A stretch of 64,000 nt of DNA from Acidobacteriota bacterium (lineage in GTDB: Bacteria; Acidobacteriota; Vicinamibacteria; Vicinamibacterales; CAVVIG01): positions 1 to 64,000 of the forward strand of contig JACPZW010000032.1 of assembly GCA_016195265.1 (NCBI GenBank), read 5' to 3'. Of the stretch, positions 37,233 to 46,596 are shown piece by piece; within the stretch, counting starts at the first letter, position 1; each line of letters starts with the position of its first letter. The position numbers and the translations under genes are program-made. The notes under the pieces were generated by a model. The model searched no databases, had not been told where the DNA came from, and saw only the letters and a program-made list of their open reading frames with translations.

Positions 37233-38138
37233 TCACATCACCCTCGATCTGGTCGACAGATACGAAAGCAATGCGAGTTCGAGCGGGTCCTTCGTGTTGA
37301 GCAACTGATAGTCGATGCCGCTTGCGCCGAGATCCCGCCGGTAGCGCTCGATGAGCGCAGCGATCGTTTTCATGTAGTGGTCGCGGACGGCGCCGGGCAC
37401 CGCCATGATCTCCTCGCTCGTCTCCAGATCCTCGAAGCGCGTGGCGCGGTCGAACGGGAATTCGATCTCGTCGGGATCGAGCACGTGGAAGACCAGGACG
37501 TCGGTCCCGCGGAACTGAAAGTGTCTGAGCCCCTGAATCACGGCGGCGGCATCGTCGAGCAGATCGGAGATCAGCACGACCATGCCGCGCTTGGTCAACG
37601 AGTTGGCGAGCTGATGCAGCGGCTTCGAGACGTTGGTCTGACGGCCCGGCTTCAGCCGATCGAGCGTCAGGAGCAGGCCGCGCAGACTGCCCGGACGCGA
37701 GCTGGCCGGCTGCATCGCGACGATGTTCTCGTCGAACGCGGTCAGGCCGACGGCGTCGCGCTGCCGGTTCATCAGGTAGCCGAGCGACGCGGCCAGGCAC
37801 GCGCCGTACTCGAACTTGCTCATGCCGTGATGCGAGCCGTACTCCATGGAGCCGCTGACGTCGAGCATCAGGTGGCAGTCGAGGTTCGTTTCCTCCTCGA
37901 ACTTCTTGACGTAGTACCGGTCACTGCGCGCGTACACCTTCCAGTCGATCGTGGAGAGATCGTCGCCTGGAATGTACTGTCGGTACTCGGCGAACTCGAC
38001 GCTGAAGCCCTTGAACGGGCTGCGGTGCAGGCCGGAGAGAAACCCTTCGACGATCGTCCGCGCCTTCAGCTCGAGCGTCCCGAGTCGGGCCACCACCGCC
38101 GGATCGAGAAACGAGCGATCGTGCGCGGTCCAGGGCAC
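37233..38138 (-). CDS. DUF58-domain protein (MoxR partner)
   Basis: A 301-residue protein starting at GTG 38138, 2 bp after the MoxR stop. The DUF58 signature is clear (PGDDLSTIDWKVYARSD, RYYVKKFEEE), followed by a VWA-like MIDAS (LDVSGSMEYG) and SDLLDD. DUF58 proteins pair with MoxR AAA+ ATPases as likely clients or adaptors. It has no membrane helix. Confidence 0.9.
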   Translation of the reverse strand: MPWTAHDRSFLDPAVVARLGTLELKARTIVEGFLSGLHRSPFKGFSVEFAEYRQYIPGDDLSTIDWKVYARSDRYYVKKFEEETNLDCHLMLDVSGSMEYGSHHGMSKFEYGACLAASLGYLMNRQRDAVGLTAFDENIVAMQPASSRPGSLRGLLLTLDRLKPGRQTNVSKPLHQLANSLTKRGMVVLISDLLDDAAAVIQGLRHFQFRGTDVLVFHVLDPDEIEFPFDRATRFEDLETSEEIMAVPGAVRDHYMKTIAALIERYRRDLGASGIDYQLLNTKDPLELALLSYLSTRSRVM

Positions 38139-38140
38139 GG

Positions 38141-39169
<1,029 letters not shown>

Positions 39170-39178
39170 GGGGAACTC

Positions 39179-39970
39179 CTAATGCGTGAGCGCATAGAGG
39201 ATCTCGTTGATCGCCATGCGGTACGCCATCGCCGTGTACTTGATGTAGCCGGGGTATTCCTCGGCGTTGGACCACTCCCACCCGTCGCCCATGTCCGTGT
39301 TCCAGTTGATGAACATCATGGGCCGCCCGTGGTCGTCGAGAATCGTGCGCAGGTGCGGCACGACGCCGCCCTTCTCCCACGAGCGCCCGGACAGAAAGGA
39401 GCCGAGGCCCGCGACCTGCGGATAGCCGTCCATTTTGTAGAAGCAGCTGAAGACGGGGTGATCTTTCGCCACCTCGACGATCTCGCGGTCCGGGAAGACG
39501 CGCTTCATCTCGCGCGCGAGATTGTCCCACTCGTACGGCCCATGAAAATCGTCGAACGTGGCGAAGCCGCCGCGCAGCAGGAACTCGCGCAGGATCGCGA
39601 CGTCGCTGTCGTGCATCTTGAGGTTGCCCGGCTCGACGAAGTAGATCCACGGGTACTGGAAGAGCCGCGCGTCGTCGAGCGTCATGACGATCGGATCTTC
39701 GACCTGAATCGCGGTCGCCGTCTTCACGCGACGGGACAGGTTCTGCTCCGCCGCCGGCGCGTCGATGTACCACGGCTCGCCCGCGAAATCGTATTGCTCG
39801 CGCGTGCCCTCGGTCGTGTAGTGATAGCGAATGCGGACGAAGCGCCACTGCAGGCCCGCATAGCGATCGTCGGCCGACGCCGGTAACTGGGCATCGGCCA
39901 CGCGCGGCTGCAGGATCGGTGCGAGCGTCACGGCCGCGAGCAGCAGCGCCGCGGGACGCAGCGCGATCAC
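39179..39970 (-). CDS. Exported DUF4159-domain protein
   Basis: A 263-residue protein with a signal peptide (AALLLAAVTLAPILQPRVADA). The DUF4159 core includes YPWIYFVEPGNLKMHD, LREFLLRGGFATFDDFHG and DGRPMM-like strands, a class I amidotransferase-like fold. Its start overlaps the stop of the upstream TPR gene by 4 bp. It is part of the MoxR operon. Confidence 0.87.
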   Translation of the reverse strand: MIALRPAALLLAAVTLAPILQPRVADAQLPASADDRYAGLQWRFVRIRYHYTTEGTREQYDFAGEPWYIDAPAAEQNLSRRVKTATAIQVEDPIVMTLDDARLFQYPWIYFVEPGNLKMHDSDVAILREFLLRGGFATFDDFHGPYEWDNLAREMKRVFPDREIVEVAKDHPVFSCFYKMDGYPQVAGLGSFLSGRSWEKGGVVPHLRTILDDHGRPMMFINWNTDMGDGWEWSNAEEYPGYIKYTAMAYRMAINEILYALTH

Positions 39971-42492
39971 CGGTCGCCTCCGACGATCTTCAACAGCAGA
40001 TCCTGCGCGCGCTCGTAGGTCGGCGCGACTTCGAGCGCGGCGAGCACCTGTTTCTTGGCCTCCGCGCGCCGGCCGCCCTTGTAATAGCTCTCGGCGAGGT
40101 CGGTCAGCGCCAGCGCGCGGTCGACGGGCGCCAGCGAGACCACCGCGCGGAATTCGCGCGTGGCGGACTCCGCATCGTCGCGCTGCATGGCGAGACGGCC
40201 CAGCGTCGCGTGCGCGTCGGCGTCGAACGGATCGATGGCCGCGATGCGCTGATACACGGGACCCAGCCGCGCCGCGTCGGTGACCTTCTCCTGACGCAGC
40301 AGCCCCGCGAGTTCGCGCGCGGCCTCGACGTTGTTGAAATCCGCCGCGACGAGCGCCGTCAGCTCCACGATCGCCCGCGGCCGATCCTTGCGCTCGATCG
40401 CAATCTCAGCGAGTTGCGCATGCGGACTGTCGGGGCCGGTCGCGATCGGCACGAGTTTCGCCGCACGCTCGAATGCCTGAACCGCTTCATCGATCTGTCC
40501 CGCCTTGCGCAGCGCGCGGCCGAGCACGGCCTGGACCGGATAACTGCCCGGATTGGCCGCCGCGAGGATCCGCAGTTCCGGCAGCGGCGTCTTCGGCAGC
40601 TCGGCGCCGGCCGGCACCGTCACGGCCTTCCGAAGCGCGCCGAACTGTCGATCGAGAAACCTGTCGAAGTCGGCCTGCATGCCCGCGAAGTCGGTGTTGA
40701 GCGTCGCCTTGAGCGCCGCGTCGGTGTCCAGCCCCTGGCCGTACGACCGGATCAGCCTGCGCAGCGCGGCGTCGCCGTACGTGTTGACGATGTGCTCGAC
40801 GATCAGCGAGCCCTGGAAGTACGCGATCGAGATGAGCTTCGGATTCTGGAACGCGGCGTTGAGATCGCGCAGCTTGATCGCCTCGCCGCGGTTGAGCATC
40901 CCGGCGAACGCGATGTCCATCTCGCGGCCCCACTCGGGTCGCACGCGCTTCTCTTCGTACTCGGAGATGCCCTCGGTCAGCCACCGCGGGATGCGCTGGT
41001 TCGACATCTGCAGCGTGATGACGTGCGCCAGCTCGTGCCACAGCGTCGCTTCCCACTGGAATTCGCCCGGCGGCCGCGCCTTCGGCGAGTCCATCGTGAC
41101 GACACGGCCGAAGCAGACGCCCAGCGCCCCGGTCATGCCGGGCAGGCCCATCGTCCGGACCGCGAAGTCGTCGTGCTTCGGAAAAATCTCGATGAGGATC
41201 GGCCCCTTCGGCTGGAACTCGTACCGCGCGGCGAAGGTCGAGAGCGCCTTGTGCGCCAGCGGAACGGCGTACTCCTGCAGGACCGGCGCCTCGTCCTTGT
41301 GCATACGGACGATGAGGTCGCCGTCGCGCACGGTGACGAACTTGTCGAGCCCGTCCATCATCGTCAGCAGGTTCAGCGTCGGCTTGTGAAACGGATCGAG
41401 CTTGAACGACGCTTCCAGTGCGACGCGGGCGCCGGCCTCGTCGCCGGTCCGCAACAGCTCCAGCCCGAGATCGGCGAGCGCGCGCGAATCGTTCGGGCGG
41501 ATTGCCAGCGCGCGCCGCGTCAGGGCGACGGCCTCGTCGAATCGGTACTTGTGCGCGGCCAGTTCGCCGGCCGCGCGATAGACCTCGCCGTACGACGGCG
41601 CGATCGCGAGCGTCTTGGCGACCTCCGCGTCGAAGTCCGGGGCCTTGTCCTCGACGTACGCGAGCGCGGCCAGCAGCGCGTGCGCGTCGAGGCTCGAAGG
41701 ATTGACAGCGAGCGCCCTCGCCAACCCCGCGCGCGCTTCGTCGTGATGGTCCGCGTCCGCGGCCTGCTGCGCGAGGAAGATCTGCGTCTCCACCGACGAA
41801 GGATTGATCTCGAGCGCCCGCTTCGCGAGCGCGGTGGCCTGCGGCGGATTCTCGTCCTCGAGCGCCTGCGCCGACCCGAGCAGCGCGGGCGCCCATTTCG
41901 GATCCACCTGCAGCGCGATCTGGAAGGACTTGAGCGCGTCGCCGTACGCGTACTTTTCCAGGAACAGCTCGCCCCAGGCGGTATTGATCGCCGGGTCGTT
42001 CGGCGCGGCGGAGTCCGCATCGCGGTAGGCCGCCTCGGATTCATGGAATTTGTCGAGCGCGCGTAGCGCGCGCGCCGCGCGCGCGAGCTCCGACGGATTG
42101 TCGCTGGTCTCGGCGAGCACCGCGACCCTTTGCAAGATGGCGGCGGCGTCCGACCGGCCGAGCATTTTCATCAGCAAGCCGAACTGCAGCGCGGCCTCGC
42201 TCGACGGCGCGCGGGCAACGACGGGCCGAAGCAGCGCTTCGGCCGGCGCGTAGCGTCCGCGCGCGATCGCGGCCTGCGCCTTGATCGCGGCGACGTTCGG
42301 ATCACGCGTGTCCAGCTTGTCCGCCATCGCGTCCACTTCGTCGTAACGTCCCTCGAGAAGCGCGCGCAGCGCGGCCACCTGGGGCGGCGACAGACGGCGG
42401 GGCGCCTGCGCGGTCCCGGCCGACGGCAGCGCAAAACAGGCCAAAACGACGGCCAGGAGCACAATGGAGGCGCGTCGGTGCGAAGAAGTCAT
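39967..42492 (-). CDS. Exported TPR protein with MA-type (gluzincin) peptidase domain
   Basis: An 841-residue protein with a signal peptide (VLLAVVLACFALPSAGTAQA). TPR repeats cover about 45-380 and again 640-835. Between them lies a zinc peptidase domain with LWHELAHVITLQM (HELAH about 486-490) and the downstream third ligand in WLTEGISEYEE, the Peptidase_MA_2 arrangement. It is the first gene of the MoxR operon, so a periplasmic proteolytic or folding role is likely. Confidence 0.87.
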   Translation of the reverse strand: MTSSHRRASIVLLAVVLACFALPSAGTAQAPRRLSPPQVAALRALLEGRYDEVDAMADKLDTRDPNVAAIKAQAAIARGRYAPAEALLRPVVARAPSSEAALQFGLLMKMLGRSDAAAILQRVAVLAETSDNPSELARAARALRALDKFHESEAAYRDADSAAPNDPAINTAWGELFLEKYAYGDALKSFQIALQVDPKWAPALLGSAQALEDENPPQATALAKRALEINPSSVETQIFLAQQAADADHHDEARAGLARALAVNPSSLDAHALLAALAYVEDKAPDFDAEVAKTLAIAPSYGEVYRAAGELAAHKYRFDEAVALTRRALAIRPNDSRALADLGLELLRTGDEAGARVALEASFKLDPFHKPTLNLLTMMDGLDKFVTVRDGDLIVRMHKDEAPVLQEYAVPLAHKALSTFAARYEFQPKGPILIEIFPKHDDFAVRTMGLPGMTGALGVCFGRVVTMDSPKARPPGEFQWEATLWHELAHVITLQMSNQRIPRWLTEGISEYEEKRVRPEWGREMDIAFAGMLNRGEAIKLRDLNAAFQNPKLISIAYFQGSLIVEHIVNTYGDAALRRLIRSYGQGLDTDAALKATLNTDFAGMQADFDRFLDRQFGALRKAVTVPAGAELPKTPLPELRILAAANPGSYPVQAVLGRALRKAGQIDEAVQAFERAAKLVPIATGPDSPHAQLAEIAIERKDRPRAIVELTALVAADFNNVEAARELAGLLRQEKVTDAARLGPVYQRIAAIDPFDADAHATLGRLAMQRDDAESATREFRAVVSLAPVDRALALTDLAESYYKGGRRAEAKKQVLAALEVAPTYERAQDLLLKIVGGDR

Positions 42493-42501
42493 CGCGTCCG
42501 T

Positions 42502-42507
42502 ATTATA
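42502..42507 (-). promoter_or_regulatory. -10 box close to the start of the MoxR operon
   Basis: A perfect TATAAT on the minus strand ends 9 nt before the ATG at 42492, which would give a nearly leaderless transcript. I see no good -35 box. Confidence 0.4.
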
Positions 42508-42543
42508 GGTCGCAATCCGTATCGATTTAGACGCGCCGGACGC

Positions 42544-43065
42544 CTATCGGGCCGCCGCCGTGAGCGCCCGATTCTCGACCGCCACGCGGCGCCACAGCAG
42601 CCAACCGAACACCACGAGGGCCGCCGGGCCGGCGATCCGCGCACCGTTCACGAGCGCCACGCCGATCAGTTCGCCGACCACCGCGACGTAGTTCGGATGC
42701 CGCATCAGCCGATAGGGTCCGCCGAGCACGAGCGGCGCCCCGGGCACGACGATGACGCGGAACGTCCAGGCGGATCCGAGGGCGACAATCGCCCACCACT
42801 TAAGGCCCTTGGCGGCGGCGAGGAATACCGCGCCCGCGAACCAGTTCGACGCGGGCGGCAATCCGCGCCAGAACCCCTCGGCGAACATCGCCAGGAACAC
42901 GGCGGGATACACGACCCGCATCATTTTGTACACATCGTCGGGCGGCTCAATGCCGCCGCGGGCGAGCTGGCGGCGCTCGTTCACCGACGCGCGGCGGGCC
43001 TCGACCAGCATGGCGCCGAAGACCGCGATGAAGACAAGGGGGAGGACGCTATTCACGACTTTCAC
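42544..43065 (-). CDS. ICMT-type membrane methyltransferase
   Basis: About 173 residues, GTG 43065, overlapping the upstream reductase stop by 4 bp. Several membrane helices precede the SAM-binding C-terminal motif GGPYRLMRHPNYVAVVGELIG typical of isoprenylcysteine carboxyl methyltransferase/PEMT enzymes. The substrate is unknown; the context suggests a lipid or polyketide. A second member is at 45686. Confidence 0.82.
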   Translation of the reverse strand: MKVVNSVLPLVFIAVFGAMLVEARRASVNERRQLARGGIEPPDDVYKMMRVVYPAVFLAMFAEGFWRGLPPASNWFAGAVFLAAAKGLKWWAIVALGSAWTFRVIVVPGAPLVLGGPYRLMRHPNYVAVVGELIGVALVNGARIAGPAALVVFGWLLWRRVAVENRALTAAAR

Positions 43066-44261
43066 AGGGCCGCGCCGCAGTCGCCGGCGCGTGCGATGAC
43101 CGCGCGCAGGACGCCAGGGGCCACGCGCGCGCCCTGCGCCACAACGCCCAAGGCTCGCGGCGAGGCGACGACGGCGCGCAGCACGCGATTGAAGCGCCAC
43201 TTGCCGCCAAACTCGCGCCGGCGATCCGATGCGAGGCGCTCGGCGATGCCGTTCCATCCGTGTTCGACCGCGTCCAGCGCCGCGTGCGCGGCCAGTTCCC
43301 CGCCGCGCACGGCGAAACGCAGGCCGTCGCCGGTCATCGGATCGATGAATCCGGCGGCATCGCCGGCAAGCAGCAGCCCGTCGATCGCGGCCGGGTCGAC
43401 GTCGACCGCCAACGGTCCGAGGACGACGGGCGCCGTCGCCAGACGGGCGCCGGCGCTGCGGTCGCGAAGCAGCGGGTCGCGCGCCAGTTCTCGCGCGAGC
43501 AGCGCGGCCGGGTCGCCGAATACCTCATCTCCCGCGCGGGAGGGGATCACGAGGCAGACGTTGGTGAGACCGCCGGGCACCGGCGCGACGCCGATGTACC
43601 GTCCACTGCGAATGTGCATCTCGCCGAACACATCTGCGGATGTAGGGCGGGTCCTTTCGGACCCGCCAGATGTCTCTGCGTTCTGTCTTGGTAAGAAGCC
43701 TGCGTAGTACGCGCCGACGGCCCATCGACGCGGGTGCGCTGGATGCCGCGCGAGGCCCAGAGCAAAGGCGATCGTGGACCGCCGGCCGTCGGCCGCGATC
43801 GTGACCGGCGCGGTGATCTCGCGCTCGCCGCCGGCCCCGCCGACGACGACACCCGTCACGCGACGCGCGCCGCCGGATTCGACGACGACGGGACGCCGCA
43901 CGACGCAGCGGGTCTCAATCTCGCAACCGGCCGCGGCCGCGTACTGCAGCAGCAGCGCGTCCAGATCGCGCCGCACGATCGCGCGTCCGGTCAATCCACC
44001 GGGATAACGGCCGGTGATCGAGTCGCCTCGCTCGCCGGTGACGCACATGCCGTCGATGCGCAGGCCGCGCTGCTCGATCTCTCTGGCCAGACCCAGGCGC
44101 GCGAGGTGCGCAAGCGTCCCCGGATTCAGCGTGTCGCCGCAGAGTTTGTCGCGCGGAAACACCGCGCGATCGATCAGGCGGACCCGCGCGCCCGCGCGCG
44201 CGAGGACGATGCCGGCCACGGCGCCAGCCGGTCCGGCGCCGACGATGAGGACGTCACACAT
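43062..44261 (-). CDS. Geranylgeranyl reductase-family FAD oxidoreductase with in-frame repeat insert
   Basis: A 399-residue flavoprotein: VLIVGAGPAGAVAGIVLARAG (dinucleotide fold), FPRDKLCGDTLNPG and GDAAGFIDPMTGDGL near 290. Such enzymes reduce isoprenoid double bonds or hydroxylate polyketides. A GGGTCC palindrome is translated in frame near residues 198-208 (SGGSERTRPT), between two conserved strands. It sits between a ketosynthase and an ICMT gene. Confidence 0.85.
   Translation of the reverse strand: MCDVLIVGAGPAGAVAGIVLARAGARVRLIDRAVFPRDKLCGDTLNPGTLAHLARLGLAREIEQRGLRIDGMCVTGERGDSITGRYPGGLTGRAIVRRDLDALLLQYAAAAGCEIETRCVVRRPVVVESGGARRVTGVVVGGAGGEREITAPVTIAADGRRSTIAFALGLARHPAHPRRWAVGAYYAGFLPRQNAETSGGSERTRPTSADVFGEMHIRSGRYIGVAPVPGGLTNVCLVIPSRAGDEVFGDPAALLARELARDPLLRDRSAGARLATAPVVLGPLAVDVDPAAIDGLLLAGDAAGFIDPMTGDGLRFAVRGGELAAHAALDAVEHGWNGIAERLASDRRREFGGKWRFNRVLRAVVASPRALGVVAQGARVAPGVLRAVIARAGDCGAAL
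43646..43667. repeat. GGGTCC palindrome inside the reductase gene
   Basis: GGCGGGTCC-TTTC-GGACCCGCC, identical to the copies at 13218 and 62323, lies within the coding sequence and keeps the frame together with its flanks. Confidence 0.88.
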
Positions 44262-44268
44262 CGCTCAA

Positions 44269-44388
44269 TTGGGTAACTGGGTAATTTGGTGATTGAGTAA
44301 TCGATTGGGTCATTGAGTGGGTGACGGACGTCAGCAATGCCATTACCAGATTACCCACTTACTCCATTACCCAATTCGACCGATTACC
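44269..44388. repeat. Two-armed 8-bp array (TTGGGTAA / CCATTACC)
   Basis: Left units are TTGGGTAA, CTGGGTAA, TTTGGTGA, TTGAGTAA, then TTGGGTCA and TTGAGTGG. Right units are CCATTACC, AGATTACC, CACTTACT, CCATTACC and others. The ketosynthase stop codon (TAA) and its last residues are encoded by the right arm. Confidence 0.85.
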
Positions 44389-45644
44389 AATGCGCTGTTC
44401 TTCGATCCGAATCCAAGGCAGTTGCACAGCGCGGCGCCGACATCCTGCGCGCGTCCGTGGTTTGGGATGACGTCGAGATCGCAGGCCGGATCGGGATCGC
44501 GGTGATTGATGGTCGGCGGGAGGAAGCCGCGCGACAGCGCGAGCGCCGCGGTAATGACACCGGCCGCACCGCTGGCGCCCTGGGGATGCCCGATCATCGA
44601 CTTCACCGACGATCCGGCCAGCCGATCGGCATGATTCCCGAACAGGCGGCGTACGGCGCGCGCTTCGACGGTGTCGTTGAGGACGGTGGACGTGCCGTGA
44701 TAGTTCACGTAGCCGATCTCTTCCGGGCTGCGCCCCGCCCGCGTCAGCGCCAGCCCAAGCGCGCGCACGATCTCGTCACCGTCGGGCGCCATCTGCACGC
44801 GATGGTACGCGTCGCACGTGGACCCGTAGCCGTCGATCGACGCGTAGAGCTTCGCGCCGCGCGCCCGCGCGCGATCCTCGCGCTCGAGCACCAGCATCCA
44901 GGCGCCCTCGCCGAGGACGAAGCCGTCGCGCCCCTTGTCGAACGGCCGCGACGCTTCCCCGGGCCGGTCGTTGTACGCGGTGGACACGGCCCGCATGCGG
45001 CCGAAGCCGTACATCATCCCCTGCGTCACGCACGCGTCCGCGCCGCCCGAGAGCAGCACCTCGGCCTCGCCCGATCGGATGAGCGCCGCGGCGTATCCCA
45101 TCGCGTCGGTCGAGCTCGTGCAGCCGCACGAGAGGACGTGGCTGATGCCGTGCAACCGCAGCGAGATGGAGATCTCGCTCGACATCATGCCGACGATCGA
45201 GACCGGAATCGCGTACGGCGAGACGCGCTTGCCGCGGTCCACGAAGAAGTCGTAGTACTGCCGCTCGCCGACGTCGATCCCACCGCCGCCGCTGCCGATG
45301 ACGACGCCGGCCTCCCGCTCGCCGATCTGCAGTCCGGCGTCGAGCCACGCTTCGCGCGCCGCGATCACGCCAATCAGCGCGGCCCGCGAGTACCGATCCG
45401 GATCCGCGCGATAGCCGGGGTCACGCTCGTCGTCGCCGTCCATCGGCGGCACGTCGGCCACCGTCACCGCGCCCACCGGCGCGGCGACGCGGCAACTGAG
45501 TCCCGACGCGTCGAATTCCGTAATCGCCCGCGTGCCGCTGCAGCCGCGGCTGATGGCGTCCCAGAACCGTTCGCGCCCGACACCGAACGGCGAGACGGCG
45601 CCGATGCCGGTAATCACAACGCGCGGGACGCCAGAATGACGCAT
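44367..45644 (-). CDS. Beta-ketoacyl-ACP synthase (FabF/KAS-II type)
   Basis: A 425-residue thiolase-fold condensing enzyme with the Cys-His-His triad: Cys175 in SCGCTSSTDAMG, His in NYHGTSTVLND and His in VKSMIGHPQGASG. KSs in fatty-acid loci sit beside ACP genes; here the neighbours are an FAD reductase and methyltransferases, suggesting a special lipid or small polyketide. ATG 45644 is used; a GTG lies 6 bp upstream. Confidence 0.92.
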   Translation of the reverse strand: MRHSGVPRVVITGIGAVSPFGVGRERFWDAISRGCSGTRAITEFDASGLSCRVAAPVGAVTVADVPPMDGDDERDPGYRADPDRYSRAALIGVIAAREAWLDAGLQIGEREAGVVIGSGGGGIDVGERQYYDFFVDRGKRVSPYAIPVSIVGMMSSEISISLRLHGISHVLSCGCTSSTDAMGYAAALIRSGEAEVLLSGGADACVTQGMMYGFGRMRAVSTAYNDRPGEASRPFDKGRDGFVLGEGAWMLVLEREDRARARGAKLYASIDGYGSTCDAYHRVQMAPDGDEIVRALGLALTRAGRSPEEIGYVNYHGTSTVLNDTVEARAVRRLFGNHADRLAGSSVKSMIGHPQGASGAAGVITAALALSRGFLPPTINHRDPDPACDLDVIPNHGRAQDVGAALCNCLGFGSKNSALVIGRIG

Positions 45645-45661
45645 CACCACACCCTATACTA

Positions 45662-45693
45662 ATGACTCGATGACCAGATGACTCGATGACGAA
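45662..45693 (+). repeat. 8-bp array (ATGACTCG type) supplying a start codon
   Basis: Units ATGACTCG, ATGACCAG, ATGACTCG and ATGACGAA; the ATG of the fourth unit is the start of the next gene. The spacer between divergent genes is otherwise only about 17 bp. Confidence 0.85.
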
Positions 45694-46366
45694 GTTCGAT
45701 CGAATCTTCGTCTGGACGGGCGGCACGCTGTTTGTCGCCGCGCTCGCCGGCTGCACGTGGTGGTACTTCGTCCCGCTCGGAGCGGCGCGGCCCGCCACCG
45801 GGTGGCCGTCGATCGGGTGGGACCTCACGCTCGTCACGGTGTTCGCGCTGCACCACAGCGTGTTCGCGCGAAACGCGGTCAAGCGCCGGCTCGCGATCAT
45901 TCCGGAGCGGTTGCTGCGTTCCGTCTACGTCTGGGTCGCCAGCCTGCTGCTGGTTGCCGTCTGCGCGCTGTGGCAGCCGGTGGGAGGTCATCCCTATGAC
46001 GCCGGCGGCGCCGCGGCGGTTGCGGCGGCGATTCTGCAGTTGGGCGGCGTGCTGTTGATCGCGAGCGCCGTGGCGCGGATCGATCCGCTCGAGCTGGCCG
46101 GTATACGGCCGTCGCGTCACGCGGACGCGCTGCAAGTGGACGGTCCGTATCGTTGGGTGCGCCATCCGCTCTACCTCGGGTGGATCCTCTTGGTCTTCGG
46201 CGTCGCGCACATGACAGGCGATCGCCTCGCGTTCGCGGTACTGACGTCGATTTACCTCGGCGTCGCGGTTCCGCTGGAGGAGCGATCCCTGCGGCAGAGC
46301 TTCGGGGACGACTACGCGCGGTATCAGCGCGCAGTACGCTGGCGCATCATACCGTTCATTTATTGA
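45686..46366 (+). CDS. Second ICMT/NnrU-like membrane methyltransferase
   Basis: A 226-residue protein with about five membrane helices. Its C-terminal SAM-binding motif DGPYRWVRHPLYLGWILLVFG and PLEERSLRQSFGDDYARYQ are typical of isoprenylcysteine methyltransferase-like enzymes. It is divergent from the ketosynthase gene, and its start codon is part of an 8-bp array. Confidence 0.85.
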   Translation: MTKFDRIFVWTGGTLFVAALAGCTWWYFVPLGAARPATGWPSIGWDLTLVTVFALHHSVFARNAVKRRLAIIPERLLRSVYVWVASLLLVAVCALWQPVGGHPYDAGGAAAVAAAILQLGGVLLIASAVARIDPLELAGIRPSRHADALQVDGPYRWVRHPLYLGWILLVFGVAHMTGDRLAFAVLTSIYLGVAVPLEERSLRQSFGDDYARYQRAVRWRIIPFIY

Positions 46367-46420
46367 GACGCGGTGCCCGCGTGCGGATATGGAAACGCGG
46401 CCCCAGTGCATTCGATCGCG

Positions 46421-46466
46421 CAGCAGCGGGCGGCCGACGTAAGCAGTAGCGGGCGGCCGACGTAAA
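46421..46466 (+). repeat. 23-bp direct repeat
   Basis: CAGCAGCGGGCGGCCGACGT at 46421 recurs 23 bp later with one change (CAGTAGC...), in the gap after the methyltransferase gene. The unit ends in TAAG or TAAA. Confidence 0.75.
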
Positions 46467-46477
46467 ATGTCCGTCGC

Positions 46478-46536
46478 ATGCGCACGCTTGCGACGGCCGT
46501 CCTGCTGCTGACGCTGGCGGGTGGTGGTAGACGGCA
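46478..46536 (+). pseudogene. Orphan signal-peptide start of a lost gene
   Basis: ATG 46478 opens MRTLATAVLLLTLAGGG, a good signal-peptide beginning, then runs straight into a 7-bp array and out of sense. It looks like the 5' remnant of an exported protein gene. Chance cannot be excluded for so short a piece. Confidence 0.4.
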
Positions 46537-46564
46537 TTGCGGATCGCGGAATGCGGAGTGCGGA
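46537..46564 (+). repeat. 7-bp array (TTGCGGA type)
   Basis: Four units TTGCGGA, TCGCGGA, ATGCGGA and GTGCGGA, directly after the orphan signal-peptide start. The unit is shared with the array at 51375. Confidence 0.85.
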
Positions 46565-46596
46565 ATTAGTCTGGACCCGATTCAGGAGTCACCATC

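Noticed and set aside
39919-42066. A 715-codon open frame antisense to the TPR-peptidase gene, and similar long antisense frames (38243-39886, 18251-19960, 24279-25754, 12204-14195)
   Set aside because: They are Arg-rich, lack family motifs and lie exactly opposite genes with clear motifs; high GC makes stop codons rare on both strands.
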